DNA of 64,000 bases. Source: Lentzea sp. NEAU-D7. GTDB taxonomy: Bacteria; Actinomycetota; Actinomycetes; Mycobacteriales; Pseudonocardiaceae. Both the position numbers and the translations under genes were made by a program. Location: NCBI RefSeq assembly GCF_026242055.1, contig NZ_JAPJDL010000002.1, positions 248,001 to 312,000 on the forward strand, written 5' to 3'. Position 1 is the first letter of the stretch. Every line of letters begins with the position of its first letter. This document shows, piece after piece, positions 7,817 through 16,007 of this stretch. The notes beneath the pieces are model-generated. The model searched no databases, was not told the DNA's origin, and saw nothing but the letters and a program-made list of their open reading frames with translations.

Positions 7817-8718
7817 GACCCGAGCCCGTTCCTCGGTTGCAGGGCGCCGGCGGGCTGACCCGCCACGGGGGTGGGACGGGCGCGGCGGACCAGCAGCTGC
7901 CGCAGGTGCCGGGCGTGCCGGCGGCTGACCGGCAGCACCGCGCCGCCGATCGTGACGCTCAGGTGCCCGTCCTCCAGCCGCAGCTCGTCGATGTGGCCGA
8001 GCGACACCAGGTGGCTGCGGTGGATGCGGACGAACCCCGCGCTGCGCCAGCGCTCCTCCAGGCCGTTCAACGCCGCGCGCACCAGGCCGCTGCCGGTCGC
8101 GGTGTGCAGGCGGGCGTAGTCGCCGTGCGCCTCCACGTACCGGATGTCGGCGAGGCGGATGAACCGGGTGACGCCACCGAGCTCGACGGGGATGACCTCG
8201 TCACCCATCTCCGGCGGCGTGGAGTTCGCGGGCTGCGCGGGAGCCGGGGCGGCCTGCTCGGTGGCGGTCTTCGAGTCCCAGACCTCGTGCACGATGCGGT
8301 GCACGGACTCCGCGAGCCGCTCCGGGCGCACGGGCTTGAGCAGGTAGTCGAGCGCCTTGAGCTCGAACGCCTCCACGGCGGGCTGCTGGTGCGCCGTCAC
8401 GAACACGACGGGCGGCGGCTGCGCGAACCGAGAGAGCACGCGGGCGAGGTCGAGACCGTCCAGCCCCGGCATGCGGATGTCGAGGAACACCGCGTCCAGC
8501 GGCTGCCCGGCGTCCATCGCGCGGTGCAGCACGCGCAACGCCTTGGTCGCGTCGGTGACCGCTTCCACGTGAGCGATGCGCGGATCGGAGCGCAACAGGT
8601 AGACGAGGTCTTCCAGCGCGGGTGCCTCGTCGTCGACGGCGAGCACCCTCAGGGAGCGCTCGAGGCTGCCACGTCGATCCGGCCCCTCGCAGATGGGGCA
8701 GGGCAGACCTGAGGTCAT
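7813..8718 (-). CDS. LytTR-family response regulator
   Basis: A 301-aa protein: a receiver domain beginning LRVLAVDDEAPALED, with phospho-acceptor Asp80 in VFLDIRMPGLDG and Lys in LKPVRPERL, an Ala/Pro-rich linker, then a LytTR DNA-binding domain (IRYVEAHGDYARLHT, GFVRIHRSHLVSL, LPVSRRHARHLRQLL). It is the first gene of a four-gene overlapping operon with the DUF485-like protein, symporter and LytS-like kinase, so it likely controls transport of the sensed substrate. The ATG at 8718 gives 22 residues before the receiver domain including a CPIC motif; homologues usually begin near residue 22, so a later GTG start is possible. Confidence 0.92.
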   Translation of the reverse strand: MTSGLPCPICEGPDRRGSLERSLRVLAVDDEAPALEDLVYLLRSDPRIAHVEAVTDATKALRVLHRAMDAGQPLDAVFLDIRMPGLDGLDLARVLSRFAQPPPVVFVTAHQQPAVEAFELKALDYLLKPVRPERLAESVHRIVHEVWDSKTATEQAAPAPAQPANSTPPEMGDEVIPVELGGVTRFIRLADIRYVEAHGDYARLHTATGSGLVRAALNGLEERWRSAGFVRIHRSHLVSLGHIDELRLEDGHLSVTIGGAVLPVSRRHARHLRQLLVRRARPTPVAGQPAGALQPRNGLGS

Positions 8719-9078
8719 TCGAGATCGAGTCCAAACTGTGTACGGCCGATCCTCACGTGGCGGCGATTAGACCACGCTCGGTCATCGCGCGCCTGGTGAG
8801 CCGAGGGCGTCGGATACGCGATCATGCCCGCTCACGGAGGGTGACCCGTCGCGGGGGTCCGGTTGCACAGCGTGTGTACGACGAGTGCCCCCTCCCGCCC
8901 CTGAAACCCCGAACGGGCGAATCATCCGCCAGGCGGAGAACGCGCGGGAACCCTCCGATCGGGTGTGTCTCGGGTGGGAGACCGGCAGAGCTATCACACA
9001 GAGTGCAGTTGCCTGGTCAGGCCCGTCACGCCGTTTCGTCGGCGTTCGGGCCGCCCGGCGGCGTGGAGGAGGGCCGTC
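8719..9078. other. Intergenic region upstream of the LytTR operon
   Basis: 360 bp with no credible gene on either strand. It should contain the promoter of the minus-strand LytTR operon (start 8718), but no clear -10/-35 pair, operator or RNA structure was identified. Confidence 0.4.
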
Positions 9079-9405
9079 TCACGGCTGGCGGATCGCGCGG
9101 GGCTGGGCCGCCAGCGCGTCACCGAGGGTGATCTCCAGCTCGATGAACGACTCCTCGGCGCGGCGGGCGGCGACGCTCACGGAAGCGGCGGCGGCCGGGC
9201 CGATCAGTCTGCGGGTGGGCGCGCGCAGCGCCTGGATCGCCTCCGACCACTGGTTCGAGAGCTTGGCGAGACCGCTCAGCGTGTCCACGAGCTCGTCGGT
9301 GTTGTCCGGCGGTGACGCGACGATCTCCGCCAGCCGGTCGCGCAAGGCGTCCAGTGCCGGGTCCACGGATTCCTCCAGACGTGCTGCGCCAGAAATTTCC
9401 CCCAC
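9079..9405 (-). CDS. Small hypothetical protein (about 108 aa)
   Basis: This frame reads as a plausible soluble, helical protein (VDPALDALRDRLAEIVASP, LAKLSNQWSEAIQALRAPTR, AARRAEESFIELEITLGDAL) with few low-complexity stretches, unlike the competing frames. I chose GTG at 9405 (MGEISGAARLEESVDPAL). An upstream extension would need a TTG at 9498 and adds unconvincing sequence. No good ribosome site is visible and no family was recognised. Soluble and alpha-helical; function unknown. Confidence 0.5.
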   Translation of the reverse strand: MGEISGAARLEESVDPALDALRDRLAEIVASPPDNTDELVDTLSGLAKLSNQWSEAIQALRAPTRRLIGPAAAASVSVAARRAEESFIELEITLGDALAAQPRAIRQP

Positions 9406-9784
9406 TGGGCACCACCATATCCCGACCGTTGCGGTTCGGCGCAATACATGGTGCCCGGAGGGGATCAGTCGGTCAATCGTTTGCGCATTCCGTCTCAACT
9501 GGCACTCGTCTCAACTGGCGCGCACTTGTGGTGACCGGCTGAAATGAACGCGTTTTCGGCGTTTAGCGGGCCAACTCGGCACTGCGTCGGTCTTCGTGCC
9601 TGGTAGAACGGGTCGCTTTAGGGCCGAACGACGGGTTCCCGCGTCGCGGGAATCGCGGCTTTCAGTTGCGCCGCCGACGGACTTCCCGGCAGGCGCATTA
9701 ACTCTTCTGCTGCAATGCGCCGCGGTCCGCGCGTGCCGAGTTCCGTCGTTCGGTTCGAGTGGAAATAGCGGCTGGTTGCGCGGA
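9406..9784. other. Intergenic region with tandem 13-mers and a hairpin
   Basis: The stretch holds two perfect copies of CGTCTCAACTGGC at 9491-9503 and 9507-9519 (16-bp spacing) and the palindrome TTCCCGCGTCGCGGGAA at 9636-9652, which lies downstream of the minus-strand helicase (ends 9785) and could terminate it. No gene is proposed. Confidence 0.5.
9636..9652. terminator. Short palindrome downstream of the helicase gene
   Basis: TTCCCGCG-T-CGCGGGAA, 8-bp arms around one base, about 130 bp beyond the helicase stop. It may act as a terminator or simply be a palindrome; the very short loop would open to 3-5 nt in RNA. Confidence 0.35.
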
Positions 9785-12271
9785 CTACAGCCTGCCGACG
9801 TCCGTGATCGTGACGACCGCCTCGCCGAGTTCGTCGGACGCGGCCAGGTCGACCTCGGCGTTGAAGCCCCAGTCCTTGTCCCCGGCCGGGTCCTCGAAGA
9901 TCTGCCGGCACACCCAGCGCTCGCGCTCGACGTTGATGATCAGGAACGCCGGGCCGCGCGCGTTCGGGCCCGCGCCGATGTCCGAGTGCTCCTCGAAGTA
10001 CGGTTCGAGCGCGTCCATCCACTCCTTGGCCGTCCAGCCCGACTCGTGGTCGAGCTCGCCCAGCGAGTACCAGTCGCGCTTGGCGGCCAGTTCGACGCGG
10101 CGGAACAGCGCGTTGCGGACGAGGACGCGGAACGCCCGGACGTTGCGGGTGACCGCGGGCGGCAGGTCGACGCGGACCTCCTGCTCGGGGGCGTCCGGGT
10201 TCGTGAGCTTCTCCCACTCGTCGATCAGCGACGAGTCGACCTGGCGGACGAGCTCGCCCAGCCACGAGATCAGGTCGTTGAGCTCCTCGGTCTTCGCCTC
10301 GTCCGGCACCGTCTGCGACAGCGTCTTGTAGGCGTCGGCCAGGTACCGCAGCACGAGACCCTCGGAGCGCGCGAGGCCGTAGAACGACACGTACTCCGTG
10401 AACGTCATCGCGCGCTCGTACATGTCGCGCACGACGCTCTTGGGGGACAGGTTGTAGTCGCCGACCCACGGGTGCCCGCGGCGGTAGGTGAGGAACGCGG
10501 CTTCGAGCAGCTCGCTCAACGGCTTCGGGTACGTGACCTCGTCCAGCAGTTCCATCCGCTGGTCGTACTCGATGCCGTCGGCCTTCATCGCGCCGATCGC
10601 CTCGCCGCGCGCCTTGTGCTCCTGCGCGCCCAGGATCTGCCGCGGGTCGTCCAGAATGGACTCGATCACCGACAGCACGTCCAGCTCGTAGCCCGGTGCC
10701 TCGCGGTCGAGCAGCTCGATCGCGGCCAGCGCGAACGGGGACAGCGGCTGGTTCAGCGCGAAGTTGAACTGCAGGTCGACGGTGAGCCGGAAGTCGTCGC
10801 CGTCGCGTTCCACGACGCCCGCCGCGACCAGCGCCCGGTACATCGCGAGCGCGCGGCGGATGTGCTTGAGCTGCTTCGGGCGGTCCTCGTGGTTGTCCTC
10901 CAGCAGGTGCCGCATCGCCTGGAACGCGCCACCGGCCGGACGGCCGATCACGTTCAGCAGCATGGCGTGCGAGACCTGGAACGACGACGTCAGCGGCTCC
11001 GGTTCGGCGCCGACGAGCCGTTCGAACGTCGACTCGCTCCACGACACGAACCCGTCGGGAGCCTTCTTGCGCACGACCTTGCGGCGCTTCTTCGGGTCGT
11101 CGCCGGCCTTCGCCAGCGCCTTGATGTTCTCGACCTCGTGCTCGGGTGCCTGCACGACGACCGTGCCGACGGTGTCGTAGCCCGCGCGGCCCGCCCGGCC
11201 GGCGATCTGGTGGAACTCGCGGGCCTTCAGGATGCGCGTGCGCGTGCCGTCGTACTTCGACAGCGCCGTGAACACGACCGTGCGGATCGGCACGTTGATG
11301 CCGACGCCGAGGGTGTCCGTGCCGCAGATGACCTTGAGCAGACCGGCCTGCGCGAGCTGCTCGACCAGGCGGCGGTACTTCGGCAGCATGCCGGCGTGGT
11401 GCACGCCGATGCCGTGCCGCACGAGCCGTGAGAGCGTCTTGCCGAACCCGGACGAGAACCGGAAGTTGCCGATCGTGGCGGCGATCTGCTCCTTCTCCGG
11501 CTTCGTGGCGACGTTCACGCTCATCAGCGACTGCGCGCGCTCCAGCGCGGCGGCCTGGGTGAAGTGCACGACGTAGATCGGTGCCTCACGCCCGTGCAGC
11601 AGGTCCTCGATCGTCTCGTGCAGCGGGGTGGAGACGTACTGGAAGTTCAGCGGCACCGGACGCTGTGCCGAGCGGACCACCGCCGTCGGCCTGCCGGTGC
11701 GGCGGGTCAGGTCCTTCTCGAAGAACGAGACGTCACCCAGCGTCGCCGACATCAGCAGGAACTGCGCCTGCGGCAGCTCGACGATCGGCACCTGCCAGGC
11801 CCAGCCGCGGTCGGGCTCGCTGTAGAAGTGGAACTCGTCCATGACGACCTGGCCGACGTCGGCGGTGTGGCCGTCGCGCAGGGCGATGTTCGCGAGGATC
11901 TCGGCGGTGCAGCAGATGATGGGCGCCTGGTCGTTGACGCTGGCGTCGCCGGTCATCATGCCGACGTTCTCGGGCCCGAACACCTCGCACAGCGCGAAGA
12001 ACTTCTCCGAGACCAGCGCCTTGATCGGCGCGGTGTAGAAGCTGCGCTGGTTCGCGGCCATCGCGACCAGGTGGGCGCCGATGGCGACCAGGCTCTTGCC
12101 CGAGCCCGTGGGCGTGCTCAGGATGACGTTGGCCCCCGAGACGAGCTCGATGACCGCTTCCTCCTGCGCCGGGTACAGCGCGAGGCCGCGCTCGGTCGCC
12201 CAGTGGGAGAAGGCGTCGAACAGTTCGTCTTCGTCGGCGATCGAGGTGAGCCGGTCCGTGAGTGCAGTCAT
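9785..12271 (-). CDS. Ski2-like DEAD/DEAH-box helicase with C-terminal DUF3516
   Basis: An 828-aa superfamily 2 helicase. Motif I TPTGSGKSLVA (about residue 53), motif II DEFH (MDEFHFYSEPDRG), motif III LMSATLGD, and motif VI REFHQIAGRAGRAGYDT are all present, as is the RecA2 segment GVGINVPIRTVVFTALSKYDG. The C-terminal about 400 residues match the actinobacterial DUF3516 region. It is predicted to unwind RNA or DNA with ATP; the biological substrate is not established. The ATG at 12271 lacks a Shine-Dalgarno but has TATAGT 9 nt upstream, which overlaps the stop codon of the glutamine-synthetase-like gene. Confidence 0.92.
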   Translation of the reverse strand: MTALTDRLTSIADEDELFDAFSHWATERGLALYPAQEEAVIELVSGANVILSTPTGSGKSLVAIGAHLVAMAANQRSFYTAPIKALVSEKFFALCEVFGPENVGMMTGDASVNDQAPIICCTAEILANIALRDGHTADVGQVVMDEFHFYSEPDRGWAWQVPIVELPQAQFLLMSATLGDVSFFEKDLTRRTGRPTAVVRSAQRPVPLNFQYVSTPLHETIEDLLHGREAPIYVVHFTQAAALERAQSLMSVNVATKPEKEQIAATIGNFRFSSGFGKTLSRLVRHGIGVHHAGMLPKYRRLVEQLAQAGLLKVICGTDTLGVGINVPIRTVVFTALSKYDGTRTRILKAREFHQIAGRAGRAGYDTVGTVVVQAPEHEVENIKALAKAGDDPKKRRKVVRKKAPDGFVSWSESTFERLVGAEPEPLTSSFQVSHAMLLNVIGRPAGGAFQAMRHLLEDNHEDRPKQLKHIRRALAMYRALVAAGVVERDGDDFRLTVDLQFNFALNQPLSPFALAAIELLDREAPGYELDVLSVIESILDDPRQILGAQEHKARGEAIGAMKADGIEYDQRMELLDEVTYPKPLSELLEAAFLTYRRGHPWVGDYNLSPKSVVRDMYERAMTFTEYVSFYGLARSEGLVLRYLADAYKTLSQTVPDEAKTEELNDLISWLGELVRQVDSSLIDEWEKLTNPDAPEQEVRVDLPPAVTRNVRAFRVLVRNALFRRVELAAKRDWYSLGELDHESGWTAKEWMDALEPYFEEHSDIGAGPNARGPAFLIINVERERWVCRQIFEDPAGDKDWGFNAEVDLAASDELGEAVVTITDVGRL

Positions 12272-12280
12272 CGCAGGTGA

Positions 12281-12286
12281 ACTATA
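12281..12286 (-). promoter_or_regulatory. TATAGT -10-like box, leaderless start of the helicase
   Basis: TATAGT on the minus strand ends 9 nt before the helicase ATG and includes the TAG stop of the upstream gene (12284-12282). It would let the helicase be transcribed separately from the glutamine-synthetase-like gene. Confidence 0.45.
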
Positions 12287-13631
12287 GGTGGTACGCGTAT
12301 TCGGTGAACTCCCAGTCGGTCACGAACCGCTGGAACCGGGCCACCTCCTCCCACTTGAAGTCCACATAGGACCGCACGAAGTCCTTGCCCAGCACGTCGA
12401 CCATCGCCGTGTCCTCCTCCAGGTAGGCGAGGGCGTCGGGCAGCGTGGCGGGCAGCGTCGGGGCCTTCGACGGGTCGTAGCCGTAGCCCGCGGACGGCCG
12501 CGGCGGTTCGATCTGGTCGCGAATGCCCAGGTAGGTGGCCGCGATCAGCCCCGCGATGCCGAGGTACGGGTTCGCGCTCGCGTCGCCGAGCCGCAGTTCG
12601 AGCCGTGTCGTGTCGCCGCGCTCGGCCGGCACCCGGAGCATCGCGCTGCGGTTGTCGAGGCCCCAGTCGATCAGCCACGGCGCGAGCGAGTCCGGCCCGA
12701 ACCGCTTGTAGGAGTTGACCGTCGGGTTGAGCAGCGCGGCCAGCGCCGGGGCGTGCTTGAGGATGCCGCCGATGGCCCAGCGCGCCTCGTCCGACAGGCC
12801 GCTGGTGGTGCCGGGCGCCTGGAACGCGTTGCGGCCGTCCTTCTCGTGGCACGACAGGTGCAGGTGGAAGCCGCTGCCACCGCCGTCGTTGAACGGCTTG
12901 GCCATGAAGGTCGCCATGCGGCCCTCCCGCCGGGCCAGTTCCTTCACGCTCGTCTTGAAGCGGAACGCGCGATCGGCCGCGTCCATGGCGGGCGAATGGA
13001 CGAGGTTGATTTCGAACTGCCCGCCGGCGTACTCGTGGTTGCCGCCGGTCGTTTGGAGGCCCGCCGAACTGAGGGTGCGAAGAGTTCTCAACAGATGACC
13101 GTCAGAATCGCCGCGGCGGCCGGTCGCGTAGACGTTGCCTGGTTCGTCACAGTACGGCCGCCACCCGTTCGGGCGATCTTCGTCCGGTTCGCAGAGAAAA
13201 TATTCCAGCTCGGGTCCCACGACCGGGGTGAGCCCCGTGGTCTCGAATATTTCCAGCGCCCTGCGCAGCACCTGCCGGGGCGATTCGTCCACGGGTCTTT
13301 CGTCGGCCGGGCTCACCGCGTCGCCGATGCACCACGCCACGCCCGGCTCCCAGGGGATGGGCAGCAGCGTGTCGAGGTCGGGGACCACGATCACGTCGGG
13401 CAGCCCGGCGTCGAGCACACCCCCGTTCTCGGTGGTCTTGCCGCCGGGGGTGGTGCTGTACACGGCCCGGCAGAACGACAGTCCGCGCTGGGTAACCGCA
13501 GGTAGGTGCTCCACGAGGACGTCACGGCCCCGGTCGGTGCCGAGCAGGTCCGGGAAGACGACGCGCACCACGTCGATCCCGTCCTCGCCCAGTCTTGCCG
13601 CGAGTTCCCGTGTCACCTGTTCACCGACCAC
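12282..13631 (-). CDS. Glutamine synthetase-family gamma-glutamyl ligase (GlnA3/GlnA4-like)
   Basis: A 449-aa class I glutamine-synthetase fold: VVGPELEYFL (metal-binding Glu), HEYAGGQFEINLVHSPA, GSGFHLHLSCH (metal His), NPTVNSYKRFGP (ATP/glutamate) and TRLELRLGDASANPYL. The N-terminus (VRVVFPDLLGTDRGRDV) and length match the actinobacterial GS-like enzymes that glutamylate amines (polyamines or ethanolamine) rather than ammonia. The neighbours are a divergent MarR regulator and an amino-acid decarboxylase that would make an amine, supporting an amine-glutamylating role (inference). The start GTG at 13631 is one of two adjacent candidates. Confidence 0.9.
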   Translation of the reverse strand: MVGEQVTRELAARLGEDGIDVVRVVFPDLLGTDRGRDVLVEHLPAVTQRGLSFCRAVYSTTPGGKTTENGGVLDAGLPDVIVVPDLDTLLPIPWEPGVAWCIGDAVSPADERPVDESPRQVLRRALEIFETTGLTPVVGPELEYFLCEPDEDRPNGWRPYCDEPGNVYATGRRGDSDGHLLRTLRTLSSAGLQTTGGNHEYAGGQFEINLVHSPAMDAADRAFRFKTSVKELARREGRMATFMAKPFNDGGGSGFHLHLSCHEKDGRNAFQAPGTTSGLSDEARWAIGGILKHAPALAALLNPTVNSYKRFGPDSLAPWLIDWGLDNRSAMLRVPAERGDTTRLELRLGDASANPYLGIAGLIAATYLGIRDQIEPPRPSAGYGYDPSKAPTLPATLPDALAYLEEDTAMVDVLGKDFVRSYVDFKWEEVARFQRFVTDWEFTEYAYHL

Positions 13632-13933
13632 GTCGAACTACCTTTCCGGCACAGTGTGTCGCTGGCGCGGAGGGGATAACGTTGAGGGGCAAACGCTATC
13701 GACCCGTCCGTGGAGCAAAGACCGTCATTGGTCCCCGTCGGGTGCTCCACACTCATCGTCCACCACCGGGCAACAGTCCGTAACTGGACGGGTGACGACC
13801 GTCACGAGATCATGCACGATGTGGGATCGTGATCAAAGTGGTTGCGGACCGACTCGCACCACATCACAGACATAGTTCGGAACCGCAAGTATTGTGCCGG
13901 GAACACCTGAGCTCGAGCACGGGAGACTTTGAG
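13632..13933. promoter_or_regulatory. Divergent control region of the GS-like and MarR genes; candidate MarR operator
   Basis: 302 bp without a gene. CACGAT (13815-13820) and ATCGTG (13826-13831) form a perfect inverted repeat with a 5-bp spacer, within the run GAGATCATGCACGATGTGGG. MarR dimers bind such palindromes, so this is a candidate operator for the gene starting at 13934. GGGAGA lies just before that TTG start. Promoter boxes are not clear. Confidence 0.4.
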
Positions 13934-14509
13934 TTGTCTGGTCACCACACGATTGCCGAGACCGAGAAAGCCGTCCAGGCCAAACTCGGTGCGGTGCCGC
14001 TGCATCGCGAGCAGATGGCGGCGGTGTCGAACATCCACCGCGCCGCTACCGCGATCCGCCAGCACCTCGAGAACTCGGTGCTGCGCACCAGCGATCTGAC
14101 CTGGACCGGCTTCGTCGTGCTCTGGGTCGTGTGGATCTGGGGCGAGATGGAGACGCGCTACGTCGCCGAGGAGGCCGGGATCTCCAAGGGAACCCTGACG
14201 GGCGTCGCCAAGACGCTGCAGTCACGGGGCCTCCTGGAGCGCATGGGCCACCCCACCGACGGGCGCCTCGCGGTCCTGCGTCTCACCCCTGAGGGTGAAG
14301 AACTGATGGCCGACCTCTTCCCCAAGTTCAACGAGGAAGAGGTCTTCGTCAGCGACCCGCTGGAGTCGTCGGAAGCCCAGTCGCTGGCCGAGATGCTGCG
14401 CCGCATGGTGACGCACCTCGAGGCCAACGGCGAGCAGCGCCGCCTCGACCTGCGCGGAGACACGCCACTGCCGCCGCGCCGGTCCGGCCGGCGCGCCAAG
14501 CACGGCTGA
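13934..14509 (+). CDS. MarR-family transcriptional regulator
   Basis: A 191-aa winged-helix regulator: HRAATAIRQHLENSVLR, LVVLWV-type core (WTGFVVLWVVWIWGEMET), recognition region VAEEAGISKGTLTGVAKTLQ and wing MGHPTDGRLAVLRLTPEGEE. The most likely start is TTG at 13934 (MSGHHTIAETEKAVQ), with GGGAGA about 8 nt upstream; longer frames from 13829 add sequence unlike the family. It is divergent from the GS-like ligase and convergent with the decarboxylase, so it likely represses one or both. The C-terminal tail (DTPLPPRRSGRRAKHG) is basic and unusual. Confidence 0.88.
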   Translation: MSGHHTIAETEKAVQAKLGAVPLHREQMAAVSNIHRAATAIRQHLENSVLRTSDLTWTGFVVLWVVWIWGEMETRYVAEEAGISKGTLTGVAKTLQSRGLLERMGHPTDGRLAVLRLTPEGEELMADLFPKFNEEEVFVSDPLESSEAQSLAEMLRRMVTHLEANGEQRRLDLRGDTPLPPRRSGRRAKHG

Positions 14510-14523
14510 TCTTCGCGGAACGT

Positions 14524-14550
14524 GGGCGACTCACCGGGGGTGAGTCGCCC
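14524..14550. terminator. Strong hairpin after the MarR gene
   Basis: GGGCGACTCACC (14524-14535) and GGTGAGTCGCCC (14539-14550) form a perfect 12-bp stem with a 3-nt loop, 14 bp after the MarR stop and followed by ATTTC. A clear terminator candidate between convergent genes. Confidence 0.8.
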
Positions 14551-14577
14551 ATTTCGGCGTTCGTCCGCTGTCTGGCC

Positions 14578-14600
14578 GGTCAGAGGGAAGGCCCCTGACC
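14578..14600. terminator. Hairpin after the PLP decarboxylase gene
   Basis: GGTCAG (14578-14583) pairs with CTGACC (14595-14600) just beyond the minus-strand decarboxylase stop at 14607. It is weaker than the neighbouring MarR terminator; the 14524-14550 hairpin could serve both directions. Confidence 0.4.
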
Positions 14601-14606
14601 AGGCCT

Positions 14607-15983
14607 TCAGAGCAGGCTGAGCACCCGAGCGTGCATGGTGTCGAGGTAGTCCTCGGACTCCGGCTTCATCAGCACGCTGCGCAGCACCCGAGCACCGTCC
14701 GCGTCGGCCCCGACCTCGGGGTGGCGGGCGGCGAACGCACTCCTCGACGCCCGTGCCACGCTCAGGAAGACCGGGTCGTAGGGGGCGTTCATGCCCGTCT
14801 CCATCACGCGGTGCGAAGCCGCGTCCACTGCCGACAGGGTCAGCGGGTCGGTCCGCGGGAAGTACGTGACGATGTCGAGCTCGGGCTCCTGGTAGAGCTC
14901 CAGCGCCTCCGACTCCCGGATCATCGACGCCCACCGCACGGCTGCCCGCCGTCCGGCCGCCAGCACCTCGCCCAGGCCGTCCCGGGTCAGGGGGAGCAGG
15001 CGGAGGGTCAGCCAGAGGCCGGCCGCCGCGGCACCGGCACGCGAGCATTCCAGGCTGATTTCGCCGAGGTGCATCTCGTCGGACGTGAAATACGTGTACG
15101 GGGAGTCGTGCAGGTAAAAGCGGCCCACGGACGGGTCGCGGAAAAGGACCGCTCCACAGCCGTAGGGCTGCAGTCCGTGCTTGTGCGGGTCGACCACCAC
15201 GGAGTCGCACGAGCCGATGGCCGCCCACGGCTCGGGTGCGAGGTCGGTGCCCGCGAGCAGGGTGAAGAAGCCGCCGTACGCGCCGTCAACGTGCACCCGT
15301 GCGTCGTAGCGGCGTGCTACGTCCAGCACAAGATGCACCGGTTCGATGGCACCCAAAGCGGTAGTTCCCGGAGTGACCACGACCGTTCCGACCTTGCCGG
15401 TCTTCAGGAGGTCTTCGAGCGCGTCCAGATCCATGCGGCCCACCCCGTCCACCGCGACGGGGAATCCCTCGATCCCGAGCACGCCGCACATGCGCGAGTG
15501 CGTGTAGTGGGCCTCGGAGGAGTACGCGACGCCACGGCCCGGATGCAGCGAACGGGCGACGAACAACGCCTCCAGGTTCGCGATCGTGCCGCTCGATGTC
15601 AGGTGGCCGAGGTGCGGCTCGCCGTAACCGAACATCGCCGCCAGGTCCGAGACGACCTCGCGTTCCATGGCGGCGGTCGCGGGGCCGCCGTCGAGGGCGT
15701 GGTTGTTCGGGTTGATCAGCATCGCGGACAGGTAGCCCACGACGGCCGCGGGGTGCGGCGGCTTGAGCATCTGACCGGCGTAGCGCGGGTGGAAGAACGG
15801 GTAGTTGTCGCGCAGCCGGTCCTGGAGCTCGGCGAGCGCCGAGCCGAAGAGCGCGGGGTCGACCTGTGACGACGAGTGGGGTGTGAACGAGCCGTATTCC
15901 GCCGTCCACTTCTCGTGGTTGGCCAGCGCCTCGTTGAGCCAGTGTTGAAGATCCACCGCACACACCCCACTCGTCCCACGCAC
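14607..15983 (-). CDS. PLP-dependent group II amino-acid decarboxylase
   Basis: A 458-aa fold-type I decarboxylase of the DDC/GAD group. Hallmarks: HLTSSGTIANLEALFVARS (phosphate cradle), YSSEAHYTHSRMCGVLGIE (stacking His), HVDGAYGGFF (Asp to pyridine N), and VDPHKHGLQPYGCGAVLFRD with the Schiff-base Lys in DPHKHG. It should turn an amino acid into the corresponding amine plus CO2; substrate specificity cannot be read. Context with a GS-like ligase and MarR suggests amine production and glutamylation. The start is either GTG 15983 or GTG 15956 (MDLQHWLNEALANHEKW); both have purine-rich upstream sequence. Confidence 0.9.
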   Translation of the reverse strand: MRGTSGVCAVDLQHWLNEALANHEKWTAEYGSFTPHSSSQVDPALFGSALAELQDRLRDNYPFFHPRYAGQMLKPPHPAAVVGYLSAMLINPNNHALDGGPATAAMEREVVSDLAAMFGYGEPHLGHLTSSGTIANLEALFVARSLHPGRGVAYSSEAHYTHSRMCGVLGIEGFPVAVDGVGRMDLDALEDLLKTGKVGTVVVTPGTTALGAIEPVHLVLDVARRYDARVHVDGAYGGFFTLLAGTDLAPEPWAAIGSCDSVVVDPHKHGLQPYGCGAVLFRDPSVGRFYLHDSPYTYFTSDEMHLGEISLECSRAGAAAAGLWLTLRLLPLTRDGLGEVLAAGRRAAVRWASMIRESEALELYQEPELDIVTYFPRTDPLTLSAVDAASHRVMETGMNAPYDPVFLSVARASRSAFAARHPEVGADADGARVLRSVLMKPESEDYLDTMHARVLSLL

Positions 15984-16007
15984 ATTCCGAATGATCGAAT
16001 TCGGACG

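Noticed and set aside
9119-9418. Alternative minus-strand frame with an ATG at 9418
   Set aside because: It encodes a Gly/Arg-rich low-complexity product, whereas the overlapping frame ending at 9079 reads as a normal helical protein.
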